NCBI RefSeq assembly: GCF_000328705.1 | Contig: NC_019673.1 | Location: forward strand, 4,774,001 to 4,838,000 | Source: Saccharothrix espanaensis DSM 44229 | Lineage (GTDB): Bacteria; Actinomycetota; Actinomycetes; Mycobacteriales; Pseudonocardiaceae | Direction: 5' to 3' | Length of the DNA: 64,000 nucleotides | In this document: positions 17,734 through 25,693 of the stretch, in pieces | Position numbering within the stretch: position 1 is the stretch's first letter | Layout: every line of letters begins with the position of its first letter | Translations under genes and position numbers: made by a program | Notes under the pieces: generated by a model | What the model saw: only the letters and a program-made list of their open reading frames with translations | What the model was told of the DNA's origin: nothing | The model's database searches: none

Positions 17734-18936
17734 ATGAGCAGAACCTTCCTGTCCAACGGACGGATCAACGGTGTCGGCGACCCGCAGGTCGTCACCGTCA
17801 CCGACGGCGTGATCACCGCCGTCGGCCCGTCCCTCCCGGCCGACCTCGGCCCCGCCGACCACGTGGAGGAGCTCGACGGCCAGATCGTCCTGCCGGGCTT
17901 CGTCGACGGCCACGCGCACGCCGACAAGAGCCTGTGGGGCGAGCCGTGGGCGCGCCGCGACTCCGCGCCGATCACCATGGACCAGATGTTCGAGGACACG
18001 GTCCGGCAGTGGGAGGCGACCACGACGCCGGTGGCCGAGCGCGCCGGGGCGTTCCTGGAGAAGTGCGTGACCTACGGGTCGACGTCGATCAGGACGTTCG
18101 TCGACGTCGCGCCGGAGATCGGGCTCGACGGCCTGCACGGTGTGCTGGAGGTGCGCGACCGGCTCGCCGGCCTGACCGACCTGCAGGTCGTGGCGTTCCC
18201 CCAGCTCGGCGTGCTGCGCCGGCCCGGCACCGCCGAACTGCTCGACCAGGCGCTGCGCGAGGGCGCGAACGCGGTCGGCGGGCTCGACCCGGCGGGCGTG
18301 GACGGCGACGCGGCCCGGCAGCTCGACATCGTGTTCGGCCTGGCCGAGAAGCACCAGGTGCCGGTGGACTTCCACCTGCACGAGTCCGGCGAGCTCGGCA
18401 TCTGGCTCATCGAGCGGATCGCCGAGCGGGTCAAGGCGCTCGGGATGCGGGGCAGGGTGAGCCTGTGCGACGTGTTCAGCCTGGCCGAGCCGACCCCGCC
18501 GCAACTGGAGCACCTCGGCACCCTGCTGGCCGACGCCGGCATCACCGTCGCCGTGGGCGTGCACGGCCTGCTCCCGGTGCCGGACGTGAAGCGCCTGCAC
18601 GCGATGGGCGTCCCGCTGTGCCTGGGCTCGGACTCCTCGCGCAGCCTCTGGTCGCCGTGGGGCGACGGCGACATCCTGTCCCGGGCGATGTTCATGGCCT
18701 ACAAGTGCTACTGGCGCCGCGACGAAGACCTGGAGTTCGCCGTGGAGATCGCCACCCGCCTGGGCCGGGACGCCCTCGGCTTCGACCGCTGCGACGTCTC
18801 GGTCGGCGACCCGGCCGACCTGGTCGTGCTCCCGGGCGAGGCCATCGGCGAGATCGTGGTGAGCCCGCCCCGGCGCACCCTGGTGATGAAGCGCGGCAGG
18901 ATCGTCGCCCGCGACGGTGAGCTCACGCGCTCGTGA
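17734..18936 (+). CDS. Cytosine-deaminase-like amidohydrolase
   Basis: A 400-residue amidohydrolase of the CodA/isocytosine deaminase branch. Metal ligands are visible in FVDGHAHADKSLWG (HxH), DFHLHESGELG (HxHE) and CLGSDSSRSLWSPWG (late Asp). DGHAHADK and HLHE are typical of cytosine deaminase and related base or triazine deaminases. The enzyme would deaminate a pyrimidine-like base in the cytoplasm. It is the last gene after the binding protein, ATPase and fused permease, 48 bp downstream of the latter, and the strong hairpin at 18941-18973 closes the unit. The precise substrate is inferred, not shown. Confidence 0.85.
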   Translation: MSRTFLSNGRINGVGDPQVVTVTDGVITAVGPSLPADLGPADHVEELDGQIVLPGFVDGHAHADKSLWGEPWARRDSAPITMDQMFEDTVRQWEATTTPVAERAGAFLEKCVTYGSTSIRTFVDVAPEIGLDGLHGVLEVRDRLAGLTDLQVVAFPQLGVLRRPGTAELLDQALREGANAVGGLDPAGVDGDAARQLDIVFGLAEKHQVPVDFHLHESGELGIWLIERIAERVKALGMRGRVSLCDVFSLAEPTPPQLEHLGTLLADAGITVAVGVHGLLPVPDVKRLHAMGVPLCLGSDSSRSLWSPWGDGDILSRAMFMAYKCYWRRDEDLEFAVEIATRLGRDALGFDRCDVSVGDPADLVVLPGEAIGEIVVSPPRRTLVMKRGRIVARDGELTRS

Positions 18937-18940
18937 CCCA

Positions 18941-18973
18941 CGGCACCGGCTCTCCTCGCGAGAGCCGGTGCCG
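18941..18973. terminator. Bidirectional terminator
   Basis: GGCACCGGCTCT (18942-18953) pairs perfectly with AGAGCCGGTGCC (18961-18972) and the stem extends by one base pair at each end. It sits 5 bp after the deaminase stop and 15 bp before the stop of the convergent STAS gene, so it can end transcription from both sides. Confidence 0.85.
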
Positions 18974-18987
18974 GCGGGTACCGGCGA

Positions 18988-19368
18988 TCAGGAACCGGGC
19001 TCGGCCACCGCCCGGACGGCGTCGTCCACCGAGTCGTGCAACGGCAACAGGGTGGACATCGCGGTGACCTCCAGCGACCGCCGCACCGCGCGACCGGCCA
19101 CCACGTGGACCGGTGGACAACCGGCGACGGCACTGCGCTCCCGCAGGTGGGCCAGCGCCGCGATCCCGGACGAGGCGAAGAACGTCACCCCCGACAGGTC
19201 CACCACCAGCGCCGTCGGCGCGCCCTCCAGCAGCGAGACGCCCCGGTCGCGCAGCCCGTCGCTGTTGGACATGTCCACCTCGCCGACCACGCGCAACACC
19301 ACCACCTGCCCGCGCTCCTCGACGGATACGCCGGACGCGGACGCGTCAGATCCACTCATGGTGGACAT
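18988..19368 (-). CDS. STAS-domain anti-sigma factor antagonist
   Basis: A 126-residue single STAS domain. The core segment VVDLSGVTFFASSGIAALAH contains the serine that anti-sigma kinases of the RsbW/SpoIIAB type phosphorylate in this family. The preceding VVLRVVGEVDMSNSDGLRD is the usual first strand and helix. Such proteins release a sigma factor by binding its anti-sigma partner. No cognate anti-sigma gene is nearby. ATG 19368 is preferred for its GCAGG upstream; ATG 19359 is possible. Confidence 0.85.
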   Translation of the reverse strand: MSTMSGSDASASGVSVEERGQVVVLRVVGEVDMSNSDGLRDRGVSLLEGAPTALVVDLSGVTFFASSGIAALAHLRERSAVAGCPPVHVVAGRAVRRSLEVTAMSTLLPLHDSVDDAVRAVAEPGS

Positions 19369-19548
19369 CCTGCCTGCCCGACGCGGCGCAGGCGACACGG
19401 ACGGACGAAGGCTTCGTCACCCAACGCCACCCACGGTGGGTGTGCGGCGCTACTCGCGACGGCCGGTGGCCGTTTCCAGGAGCAGTCTCGACCCGACGAC
19501 CACGCCCTCCCGGGAACTTGGAGGTGCCCCATTTCGGCGATGCCGGTA

Positions 19549-20682
19549 TCAGGGCGCTTCGGTTCGGTCGGGAAGGACCGCTTGGGCAAGGCGTCGGGTG
19601 AGGGTACGGCGTCCGAGGGCGTCGGTGCTGTCGACGAACTGGTCGATGGCTCCGGTCAACGGCAGGTGGCGCAGGGTCGGGTCGTGGATGGTCGTGATCA
19701 GGGCCGCGGTGAAGCGCTCGGCGTGCAGCACCCGATAGGGCCGGTCGTGGAACGGGCGAGTGCGGGCGTCGACCGGTTCGGTGAGTCCGGTCTCGTTGTG
19801 CAGGGCGGCGACGGCTTCGTAGGCGGTGGCCAGGTGGTGCTCACGGTCGTGCCAGTCGGTGGCCGCCACGGCGGCGGTGAGGACCGGTGCCAGCCGTTCG
19901 GCGCACGGCAGGCGGGCGAAGGCGCTGCCGAGCCACTTGCCGTAGGGCGGGTAGACCTGGTTGAGCAGCAGGCACAGGCGGATCAGGTCGCGGGCCAGGC
20001 GTGCGGTGACGATCGCCGATCCGAGGTCGTCGCCGACGTCACCGCAGCGTCCGACGAAGGGTTCTTCCTGGCTGATGCGTTGCCACTGGCAGGCCAGCAG
20101 GTAGCGCCACACGTCGTCGGGATACCAGGCCAGCCGGCGCCGGACCGGGTGCAGCTGGTCCAGACCGTCGTGGAAGACCTGACCGGCGGTGAGTTCGGCC
20201 AGCGCCTGGGCGGGGGTGGCCAACCAGTCGAGCGTGGTGATCCCGTGCCGGGGGTCGAAGCCGAGGTGGCCGGTCAGCCAGGCACCCGGTTCGGTCACCA
20301 CGACGCCGTGCTGGATGGGTCCGCGCGCCGGCCGCAGGTGGCGGGTGCCGTGGTCCCCGATCGGGACCAGGTTGGTCGAGTAGCCGGCGATGCCGGTGGG
20401 CAACCGTTCGGCGAGCACGTCGGAGATCGCGGCGCCGTGTTCGGCGAGATCGTCGGGGCGCAGGAACAGTTGCAGGCGCGGTCCCCAGTCGTGGTCGGTG
20501 GAGCGCGCGGTGTCGAACCCGAGCACCTCGGAGCCGGGACCGATCAAGGCCGCGGTGTGGGTCAGGCCGGGAAAGTGCCGGGACAGCAGGGGACGCACCG
20601 CCTCGTGGTAGAGACGCCCCGACAGTTCCACACCCGAGACAAACGCTGGAGGCACGCCGAGAGGGTGCCCGACGAGGTGCAC
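19549..20682 (-). CDS. DUF4037-domain protein
   Basis: A 377-residue cytosolic protein. FDTARSTDHDWGPRLQLFLR near residue 57 is the conserved DUF4037 segment; the acidic DHDWGPR resembles the metal-binding pair of nucleotidyltransferase folds. The C-terminal half is helical with repeated His/Trp motifs (WQRISQEEPFVGR, DWHDREHHLATAY). The biochemical role of DUF4037 proteins is not established. The start is uncertain: GTG 20682 gives the longest likely form, GTG 20655 a form closer to family N-termini. It stands alone between a STAS gene and an ABC relic. Confidence 0.75.
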   Translation of the reverse strand: MHLVGHPLGVPPAFVSGVELSGRLYHEAVRPLLSRHFPGLTHTAALIGPGSEVLGFDTARSTDHDWGPRLQLFLRPDDLAEHGAAISDVLAERLPTGIAGYSTNLVPIGDHGTRHLRPARGPIQHGVVVTEPGAWLTGHLGFDPRHGITTLDWLATPAQALAELTAGQVFHDGLDQLHPVRRRLAWYPDDVWRYLLACQWQRISQEEPFVGRCGDVGDDLGSAIVTARLARDLIRLCLLLNQVYPPYGKWLGSAFARLPCAERLAPVLTAAVAATDWHDREHHLATAYEAVAALHNETGLTEPVDARTRPFHDRPYRVLHAERFTAALITTIHDPTLRHLPLTGAIDQFVDSTDALGRRTLTRRLAQAVLPDRTEAP

Positions 20683-20693
20683 GTCCCGCGACC

Positions 20694-20900
20694 GGATTTC
20701 AGGTCGGGGTGGTCGGGGCGCCCCGACGTGCTGCTGCTGGACGAGGTGACCTCCGCGCTGGACGCGGAGCCGGGGCCCGGGACGTCTCCGACCGGGTGCT
20801 GATGTTCAACAAGGGCCGGATCACGAGCGCCGCGCCGGCCGGTCCCGTGCCGGGCGGTGCGGCGCGGGCGTTTACCACCATGTGGAAGGCGAGAGCGTAG
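20694..20900 (+). pseudogene. ABC-ATPase relic with internal deletion
   Basis: The plus strand reads PDVLLLDEVTSALDAE (Walker B and D-loop of an ABC ATPase) and then, in another frame, RDVSDRVLMFNKGRI, the segment that follows the H-loop in amino-acid-type ATPases, ending KARA at a TAG (20898-20900). The roughly 30 residues holding the H-loop are missing and the N-terminal domain is absent. This is a deletion relic, not an active gene. Confidence 0.6.
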
Positions 20901-20905
20901 ACGAG

Positions 20906-20934
20906 GGAAATATCCCCTGGTCAGAGGTATTTCC
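20906..20934. promoter_or_regulatory. Inverted repeat upstream of sulfur leader
   Basis: GGAAATA (20906-20912) and TATTTCC (20928-20934) form a 7-bp inverted repeat with a 15-bp spacer in an otherwise GC-rich region, 64 bp before the leader-peptide ATG. It may be an operator of the organosulfur operon; the AT content also suits a promoter. Confidence 0.4.
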
Positions 20935-20997
20935 ATGATGCGGGAAGCTCCGCGGCGCGGTTGACCGGCCGCCGCCGGCGTCCCTAGCGTTCCGGTC

Positions 20998-21075
20998 ATG
21001 AGGCTGCCCCGGCTGACCACGCGTCAGCACGTCGACCTGCTCCGGGTCGCCAGCGCGCTGTGTCTGCCGCGCTGA
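20998..21075 (+). CDS. Putative cysteine-responsive leader peptide
   Basis: A 25-codon reading frame, ATG 20998 to TGA 21073-21075, containing RQHVDLLRVASALC near its end. This RHVDLxRVxSAxC pattern is typical of short leader peptides found upstream of sulfur-uptake operons in actinobacteria, where stalling near a terminal cysteine is thought to sense cysteine supply. It lies 122 bp before the sulfonate-type binding protein gene. GC-rich sequence after it (CGGCC-N6-GGCCG around 21090) could form the alternative hairpins of an attenuator. The match to the leader pattern is seen; the mechanism is inferred. Confidence 0.75.
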   Translation: MRLPRLTTRQHVDLLRVASALCLPR

Positions 21076-21197
21076 GCGACACCTCCTCCCCCGGCCGCTG
21101 AAGGCCGCGCCCGGCCACCGGTTCGCGGCGTCCTCGGCGACCCCCTTTCCCCTTCCCCGCACCGGTTTCCTCCTGACAAGGAGTGGCAGGCACACTC

Positions 21198-22214
21198 ATG
21201 GGTTCTTTCGCGCGCTCCAAGATCTCCCGGACAGCCGTACTCGGCATCGCCGCGGTCCTCACGGCCGCGCTCGCGGCGTGCGGCGGCCAGGCCGACGCCG
21301 GGTCCGGGCAGGTCGTGGTCAAGCTGGTCGACCCCGGCAACTACGGCCCGCTCGCGTACGCCAAGAAGAACAACAGCTTCGACGGCCCGCTGGCCAAGCT
21401 CAACGCGAAGGTCGAGTGGGGCGGCACGTACGCGTCGTTCACCGCGACCACCGACGCGATCCACTCCGGCGCGGTGAACTTCGCCGAAGGGGCCTTCTCC
21501 CCCGCGCTGGGCTACCTCGCCACCTCCGACGACATCAAGATCGTCGCGGTGAAGGACGTGGTGACCGACCAGCGGGCCGGGGCCGGTGACGGGCTGATCG
21601 TGCCCCCGGACAGTCCCATCAAGACGGTGCAGGACCTGCGCGGCAAGCGGGTGGCGGTGAACAAGGCCGGGCGCGGCGAGTACCTGCTGCTGCTCGCGCT
21701 CGAGCAGGCGGGCATCCCGGCCGACCAGGTGCAGCGCGTCCACCTGCAGCAGGACCAGGCCGCGTCGGCGTTCTCCAGCGGGCAGGTGGACGCCTGGGTC
21801 GCCATCGTGCGGGCGTTCCCGCAGGCGGTGGCCAAGGGCGCGCGGGTGGTGTTCCGGGGCCGGGACCTGCCCTCGGACGACCTGAACATGTTCGTCGCCC
21901 GCACCGACCTGCTGGCCAGGAACCCCGAGGTGGTCCGGACGTTGATCCAGGTGCTGTCCGAACTGGACGAGCGGGAGAAGGCGGAGCCGGAGAAGTTCCA
22001 GAACGTCTTCGCCGACCAGGGCCCGGCGGCGGCCACCGGTTTGCAGCTGGAGAACAACATCGCCATCGGCCGCTACGACAACGTCCTGCGCCTGCCCAAG
22101 CCCGACGACGAGGTCCGGCTGACCGGTGTGTCCACGGTGTTCACCGAGAACAAGGTGCTGCCCGGCAACGCCGACCCGAAGAAGGCGTTCTACGACTGGG
22201 GCGGCGCCAAGTGA
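21198..22214 (+). CDS. Sulfonate-type ABC substrate-binding lipoprotein (SsuA-like)
   Basis: A 338-residue binding protein with a lipoprotein signal (VLTAALAAC lipobox) and an SsuA/NMT1-like fold (IKTVQDLRGKRVAVNKAGRG, YLLLLALEQAGIPADQVQ). It would capture organosulfonates or related sulfur compounds outside the membrane. ATG 21198 is preferred; a GTG at 21183 lies directly against the AAGGAG and is too close to use. Its stop overlaps the permease start by 4 bp. Context with a Cys-type leader upstream and SsuD/DszB-like enzymes downstream supports a sulfur role. Confidence 0.92.
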   Translation: MGSFARSKISRTAVLGIAAVLTAALAACGGQADAGSGQVVVKLVDPGNYGPLAYAKKNNSFDGPLAKLNAKVEWGGTYASFTATTDAIHSGAVNFAEGAFSPALGYLATSDDIKIVAVKDVVTDQRAGAGDGLIVPPDSPIKTVQDLRGKRVAVNKAGRGEYLLLLALEQAGIPADQVQRVHLQQDQAASAFSSGQVDAWVAIVRAFPQAVAKGARVVFRGRDLPSDDLNMFVARTDLLARNPEVVRTLIQVLSELDEREKAEPEKFQNVFADQGPAAATGLQLENNIAIGRYDNVLRLPKPDDEVRLTGVSTVFTENKVLPGNADPKKAFYDWGGAK

Positions 22215-23056
22215 CGGTGACGCCGGTGCGCCCGGCCCCGGCGGTGGCCGGGCTCGAAGCGCCGGAGTTCCTCGGCGAGAAGACCCGCAACCGGTGGGTG
22301 TCGCTGGTGCTGCGGGTCAGCGTTCCCGCGCTGATCCTGGTGGCGTGGTGGTACACGACCAGCCGCGGCCTGGTGTCCACCGAGGTGCTGGCCTCGCCCG
22401 GCCAGGTGGTGCGGGCGTTCTGGGAGCTGCTGGACACCGGGCAGCTGTGGGACTACGGGCTGGCGTCGTTCCAGCGGGCCGGGCTCGGCGTCGGCATCGG
22501 GGTCAGCGTCGCGCTGGTGCTCGGCCTGGTCGCCGGGCTGACCCGGCTCGGCGAGGAACTGGTCGACGCGACCGTGCAGATCATCCGGGTGGTGCCGTTC
22601 CTGGCCCTGGTGCCGCTGTTCATCTCGTGGTTCGGCGTGGACGAGGCGTTCAAGGTGGCGCTGATCGCGGTGTCCTCCGCCTCGCCCATGTACGCCTACA
22701 CCTACCTGGGGGTGCGCTCGGTGGACCGCAAGGTGGTCGAGGCGGTGCGCGGGTTCGGGCTCGGCGGCTGGCGGCTGGCGCTCGGCGTGATCGTGCCCAG
22801 CGCGCTGCCCAACATCCTGATGGCGCTGCGGATCTGCCTGGGCATCAGCCTGGTCGGCCTGATCGCGGCCGAGCAGGTCGGTGCCACCGAGGGGATCGGC
22901 TACCTGGTGACGCTCGCGCAGCAGTACTACCGCAACGACTACATGGTGCTGTGCATCGTGATCTACGCGCTGATCGGGATCGGGGTGGACCTGGTGATCA
23001 GGTTGGTGGAGCGGACCGCCATGCCGTGGCGGCGGCACGGGACGGCGAGCGGATGA
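22211..23056 (+). CDS. ssuC: ABC permease, SsuC-like
   Basis: A 281-residue integral membrane subunit with about six hydrophobic segments and the EAA coupling loop (VVEAVRGFGLGGWRLALGVI, then VPSALPN). Length and layout match single-domain SsuC/TauC permeases, which act as homodimers. GTG 22211 overlaps the binding-protein stop, and its own stop overlaps the ATPase ATG, so translation is coupled. It forms the membrane pore for sulfonate import. Confidence 0.92.
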   Translation: MTVTPVRPAPAVAGLEAPEFLGEKTRNRWVSLVLRVSVPALILVAWWYTTSRGLVSTEVLASPGQVVRAFWELLDTGQLWDYGLASFQRAGLGVGIGVSVALVLGLVAGLTRLGEELVDATVQIIRVVPFLALVPLFISWFGVDEAFKVALIAVSSASPMYAYTYLGVRSVDRKVVEAVRGFGLGGWRLALGVIVPSALPNILMALRICLGISLVGLIAAEQVGATEGIGYLVTLAQQYYRNDYMVLCIVIYALIGIGVDLVIRLVERTAMPWRRHGTASG

Positions 23057-23790
23057 GCGACGCCGTGGTGCGGTTGCGCGGCATCCGCAAGGGTTTCGGG
23101 GCCAAGCGGGTGCTCGACGGGATCGACCTGGACATCGCGCCGGGCGAGTTCGTCGCGCTGCTCGGGCCCAGCGGCACCGGCAAGACCACGCTGCTGCGGC
23201 TGCTGTCCGGGCTCCAGCGCGCCGACGCCGGAACCGTGCTGGTGCCCCGCGTGCGGACCGTCGTGTACCAGGAGCCGCGCCTGGTGCAGGCCCGCCGCGT
23301 GCTGGCCAACGTCACGATCGGCCAGCGCGGCAAGGCGGCCCGCGAACCGGGGCTCGCGGCGCTGGCCGAGGTGGGGCTCGCGGACAAGGCGCGCAGTTGG
23401 CCCGCCACGCTGTCCGGCGGTGAGGCGCAACGGGTCGCGCTGGCCCGTGCGCTGGTCCGCCAGCCCGAACTGCTGCTGCTCGACGAGCCGTTCGCCGCGC
23501 TGGACGCCCTGACCCGCCTGCAGATGCAGGAACTCGTCGCCGAGCTGTGCGCCCGGCACCGCCCGGCGGTGCTGCTGGTGACGCACGACGTGGACGAGGC
23601 GCTGCTGCTCGCCGATCGCGCGATCGTGCTGCGGGACGGCGGTTTCGCGCTCGACCGGCGGATCGACGTGCCCCGGCCGCGCGACCGCGACGACCGCGCC
23701 GTGATCGCCCACCGCAAGGACTACCTCGCCGCGCTCGGCGTCTCCGCCGACCGTTCTCCCAGGAGCACCCATGAGCACACCGACGCTTGA
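23053..23790 (+). CDS. ssuB: ABC transporter ATPase, SsuB-like
   Basis: A 245-residue ATPase. Walker A is GPSGTGKTT, the Q-loop VVYQEPRLVQARRVLANV, the signature LSGGEAQRVALARAL, Walker [14 protein letters not shown] and the switch His is in LLVTHDVDEAL. The short Q-loop region and MSDAVVRLRGIRKGFG start match SsuB. ATG 23053 overlaps the SsuC stop (ATGA), and the end overlaps the desulfinase-like gene by 20 bp. It drives the sulfonate importer. Confidence 0.93.
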   Translation: MSDAVVRLRGIRKGFGAKRVLDGIDLDIAPGEFVALLGPSGTGKTTLLRLLSGLQRADAGTVLVPRVRTVVYQEPRLVQARRVLANVTIGQRGKAAREPGLAALAEVGLADKARSWPATLSGGEAQRVALARALVRQPELLLLDEPFAALDALTRLQMQELVAELCARHRPAVLLVTHDVDEALLLADRAIVLRDGGFALDRRIDVPRPRDRDDRAVIAHRKDYLAALGVSADRSPRSTHEHTDA

Positions 23791-24793
23791 GCAGGACCGG
23801 ATCTGGTACACCCGCTGCCCGGTGCCCACGGCCAGCGGTCTCGCCTACAACCTGGGCTGGCTGGCCGAGGAGTTCGCCGCCGACGGCCTGGAGGTCGGCG
23901 TGCTCCAGGACGCGCCGCCGGAGATCGCCGCCCGGCACTTCGACCACCGGCTGGTGGGGCTGTTCCGCGAGGGCGGCAACGTGCCCGCGCTGGTCGCCAG
24001 GTCCGAGGGCGCGCCGACCCGGCTGATCGGCCTGACCTGGATCGACGAGTCGCAGGTGATCGTGGTCCGGCCGGACTCCGGCATCACCGCGCCGGATCAC
24101 CTGGCGGGCCGGCGGGTCGCGCTGCCGGAGTTCGCCGCCGACCGGGCCCGCAGCTTCCCCCGCGCGATGGCGCTGCACGGCTTCGCCGGGGCGCTCGGCA
24201 CGGCCGGGCTGACCACCGCGGACGTCACGTTCGTGGAGGTGCCGACCGGGCTGGGCGAGGTGGGCCGCGACGCGCGCGGCGGCGGCTCGCTGTTCGGGAT
24301 CGAGGCGCTGGCCCGGGGCGAGGTCGACGCCGTCTACGTCAAGGGCGCGCAGGCCGCCGAACAGGCCGCCGCGCACGGCCTGGTGACCGGGATCGACCTG
24401 GACTCGTTCCCGGACCGGCGGTTCCGGGTGAACAACGGCACGCCCCGGCCGATCACCGTGCACGAGCGGATCCTGGCCGAACGGCCGGACCTGGTGGCCC
24501 GGTTCCTGGCCCGGACGCTGCGCGCGGCGGACTGGGCGGCGGGCAACCTCGACCGGGTGCGCGAGATCCTGGCCCGGGAGACCCGGTCCGGCGCGGACGG
24601 CGTGGCCGCCGCCTACCGGGACGGGTTCCACAAGTCGCTGCACCCCGACCTGTCCACCGACCGGCTGGACCTGCTGACCCGGCAGAAGGACTTCCTGCTC
24701 ACGCACGGGTTCCTGGCCCGGGACGTGGACGTGCGGGCGTGGGCCGCGCACGAGCCGCTGGCCGAGGCCCAGGCGCTGCTGGAGGAGCGATGA
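23771..24793 (+). CDS. DszB-like sulfinate desulfinase
   Basis: A 340-residue protein with an SsuA-like fold but no signal peptide, so cytosolic. The N-terminus WYTRCPVPTA and later LFREGGNVPALV and ITAPDHLAGRRVALPEF follow Rhodococcus DszB (2-hydroxybiphenyl-2-sulfinate desulfinase). The DszB catalytic residues Cys27, His60 and Arg70 have counterparts at Cys16, His56 and Arg66, with the same 10-residue His-to-Arg spacing and a GG after the Arg. It would split a C-S bond of a sulfinate to release sulfite. It overlaps SsuB and the first monooxygenase gene, as expected of a linked pathway. The aryl or alkyl substrate is unknown. A simple binding-protein annotation would miss the catalytic triad. 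Confidence 0.75.
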   Translation: MSTPTLEQDRIWYTRCPVPTASGLAYNLGWLAEEFAADGLEVGVLQDAPPEIAARHFDHRLVGLFREGGNVPALVARSEGAPTRLIGLTWIDESQVIVVRPDSGITAPDHLAGRRVALPEFAADRARSFPRAMALHGFAGALGTAGLTTADVTFVEVPTGLGEVGRDARGGGSLFGIEALARGEVDAVYVKGAQAAEQAAAHGLVTGIDLDSFPDRRFRVNNGTPRPITVHERILAERPDLVARFLARTLRAADWAAGNLDRVREILARETRSGADGVAAAYRDGFHKSLHPDLSTDRLDLLTRQKDFLLTHGFLARDVDVRAWAAHEPLAEAQALLEER

Positions 24794-25692
24794 CCCGGAT
24801 CATCTGGAGCATCCCGACCCGGGGTGACGGCCCGCGCGCCAGGGGGTGGGAGCCCGCGCCGGCGCTGCCGGCGACCGTCCGGGACGGTCGGGTCGGCGGG
24901 CCCGCGTTCACCCCGTTCGACTACCTGCACCAGATCTCCCGGGCGGCCGAGCTCGGCGGGCTGGCCGGGGTGTACGTGCCCTACGACCCGCTGGGCGAGG
25001 AGTCGCTGGTGGTGTCCGGCTCGCTCGGCCGCGACAGCCGGCACCTGGAGGTGGTGGCCGGGTTCGCCGCGGGCATCGCGACCCCGGTCTACGCGGCGAA
25101 GCTCTCCGCGACGCTGCAACGGGCGTTCGGCGGGCGGCTGGCCTGGCGGCTGGCGGTCGACCTCGACGAGCGCCTCCAGCGCACCCAGGGCGACTTCGTC
25201 ACCGGGACGGACCGCTACGCGCGGGCGGCGGAGTTCCTGACCGTGGCGAAAGCCGTGTGGCACGGGCAGGACGTGGACTACACCGGCCGGTTCTACGAGG
25301 TCGTCAAGGGCGGTTTCACCGGGCCGCTGGCCGGGCTGCCGTTCCCGACCGTCTACCTGTCGGGCACGTCCGACGAGGCGTTGGCGCTGTCGGCCGAGCA
25401 CGCCGACGTGCACGTGTTCGACCTGGCCCCGGACGACGAGCTGGACCGGCACCTGGCCAAGCTCGACGGGCGGGTCCGGCGGGCGTTGCAGGCCACCGTG
25501 CACACCCGCGAGGAGGAGTCGGAGCTGTCCGGCGCGCCGGGTCTGCGGGGCACGTACGAGCAGGTCGCGGACCAGGTCCTGGCCTACCGCGACCGGGGTT
25601 TCGACACCTTCTTCCTGGCCGCCGACCCCCGGCTCGAAGAGGTGCTGCGGATCGCGCAGCACGTGCGTCCGCTGCTCGTGGGAAGGGCCTGA
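24790..25692 (+). CDS. LLM-class flavin monooxygenase, shortened SsuD-type
   Basis: A 300-residue bacterial-luciferase-like protein. It starts MTRIIWSIPTRGDG, like the first strand of SsuD, and has the LLM segments DYLHQISRAAELGGLAGVYV and RYARAAEFLTVAKAVWHG. It lacks about 80 residues of the C-terminal insertion present in SsuD and in its neighbour. Such enzymes use FMNH2 and oxygen to cleave C-S bonds of sulfonates or sulfones. ATG 24790 overlaps the desulfinase stop and has GGAGGAG upstream. Sits between the desulfinase and the full-length SsuD, suggesting successive oxidation and desulfination. Confidence 0.85.
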   Translation: MTRIIWSIPTRGDGPRARGWEPAPALPATVRDGRVGGPAFTPFDYLHQISRAAELGGLAGVYVPYDPLGEESLVVSGSLGRDSRHLEVVAGFAAGIATPVYAAKLSATLQRAFGGRLAWRLAVDLDERLQRTQGDFVTGTDRYARAAEFLTVAKAVWHGQDVDYTGRFYEVVKGGFTGPLAGLPFPTVYLSGTSDEALALSAEHADVHVFDLAPDDELDRHLAKLDGRVRRALQATVHTREEESELSGAPGLRGTYEQVADQVLAYRDRGFDTFFLAADPRLEEVLRIAQHVRPLLVGRA

Positions 25693-25693
25693 C

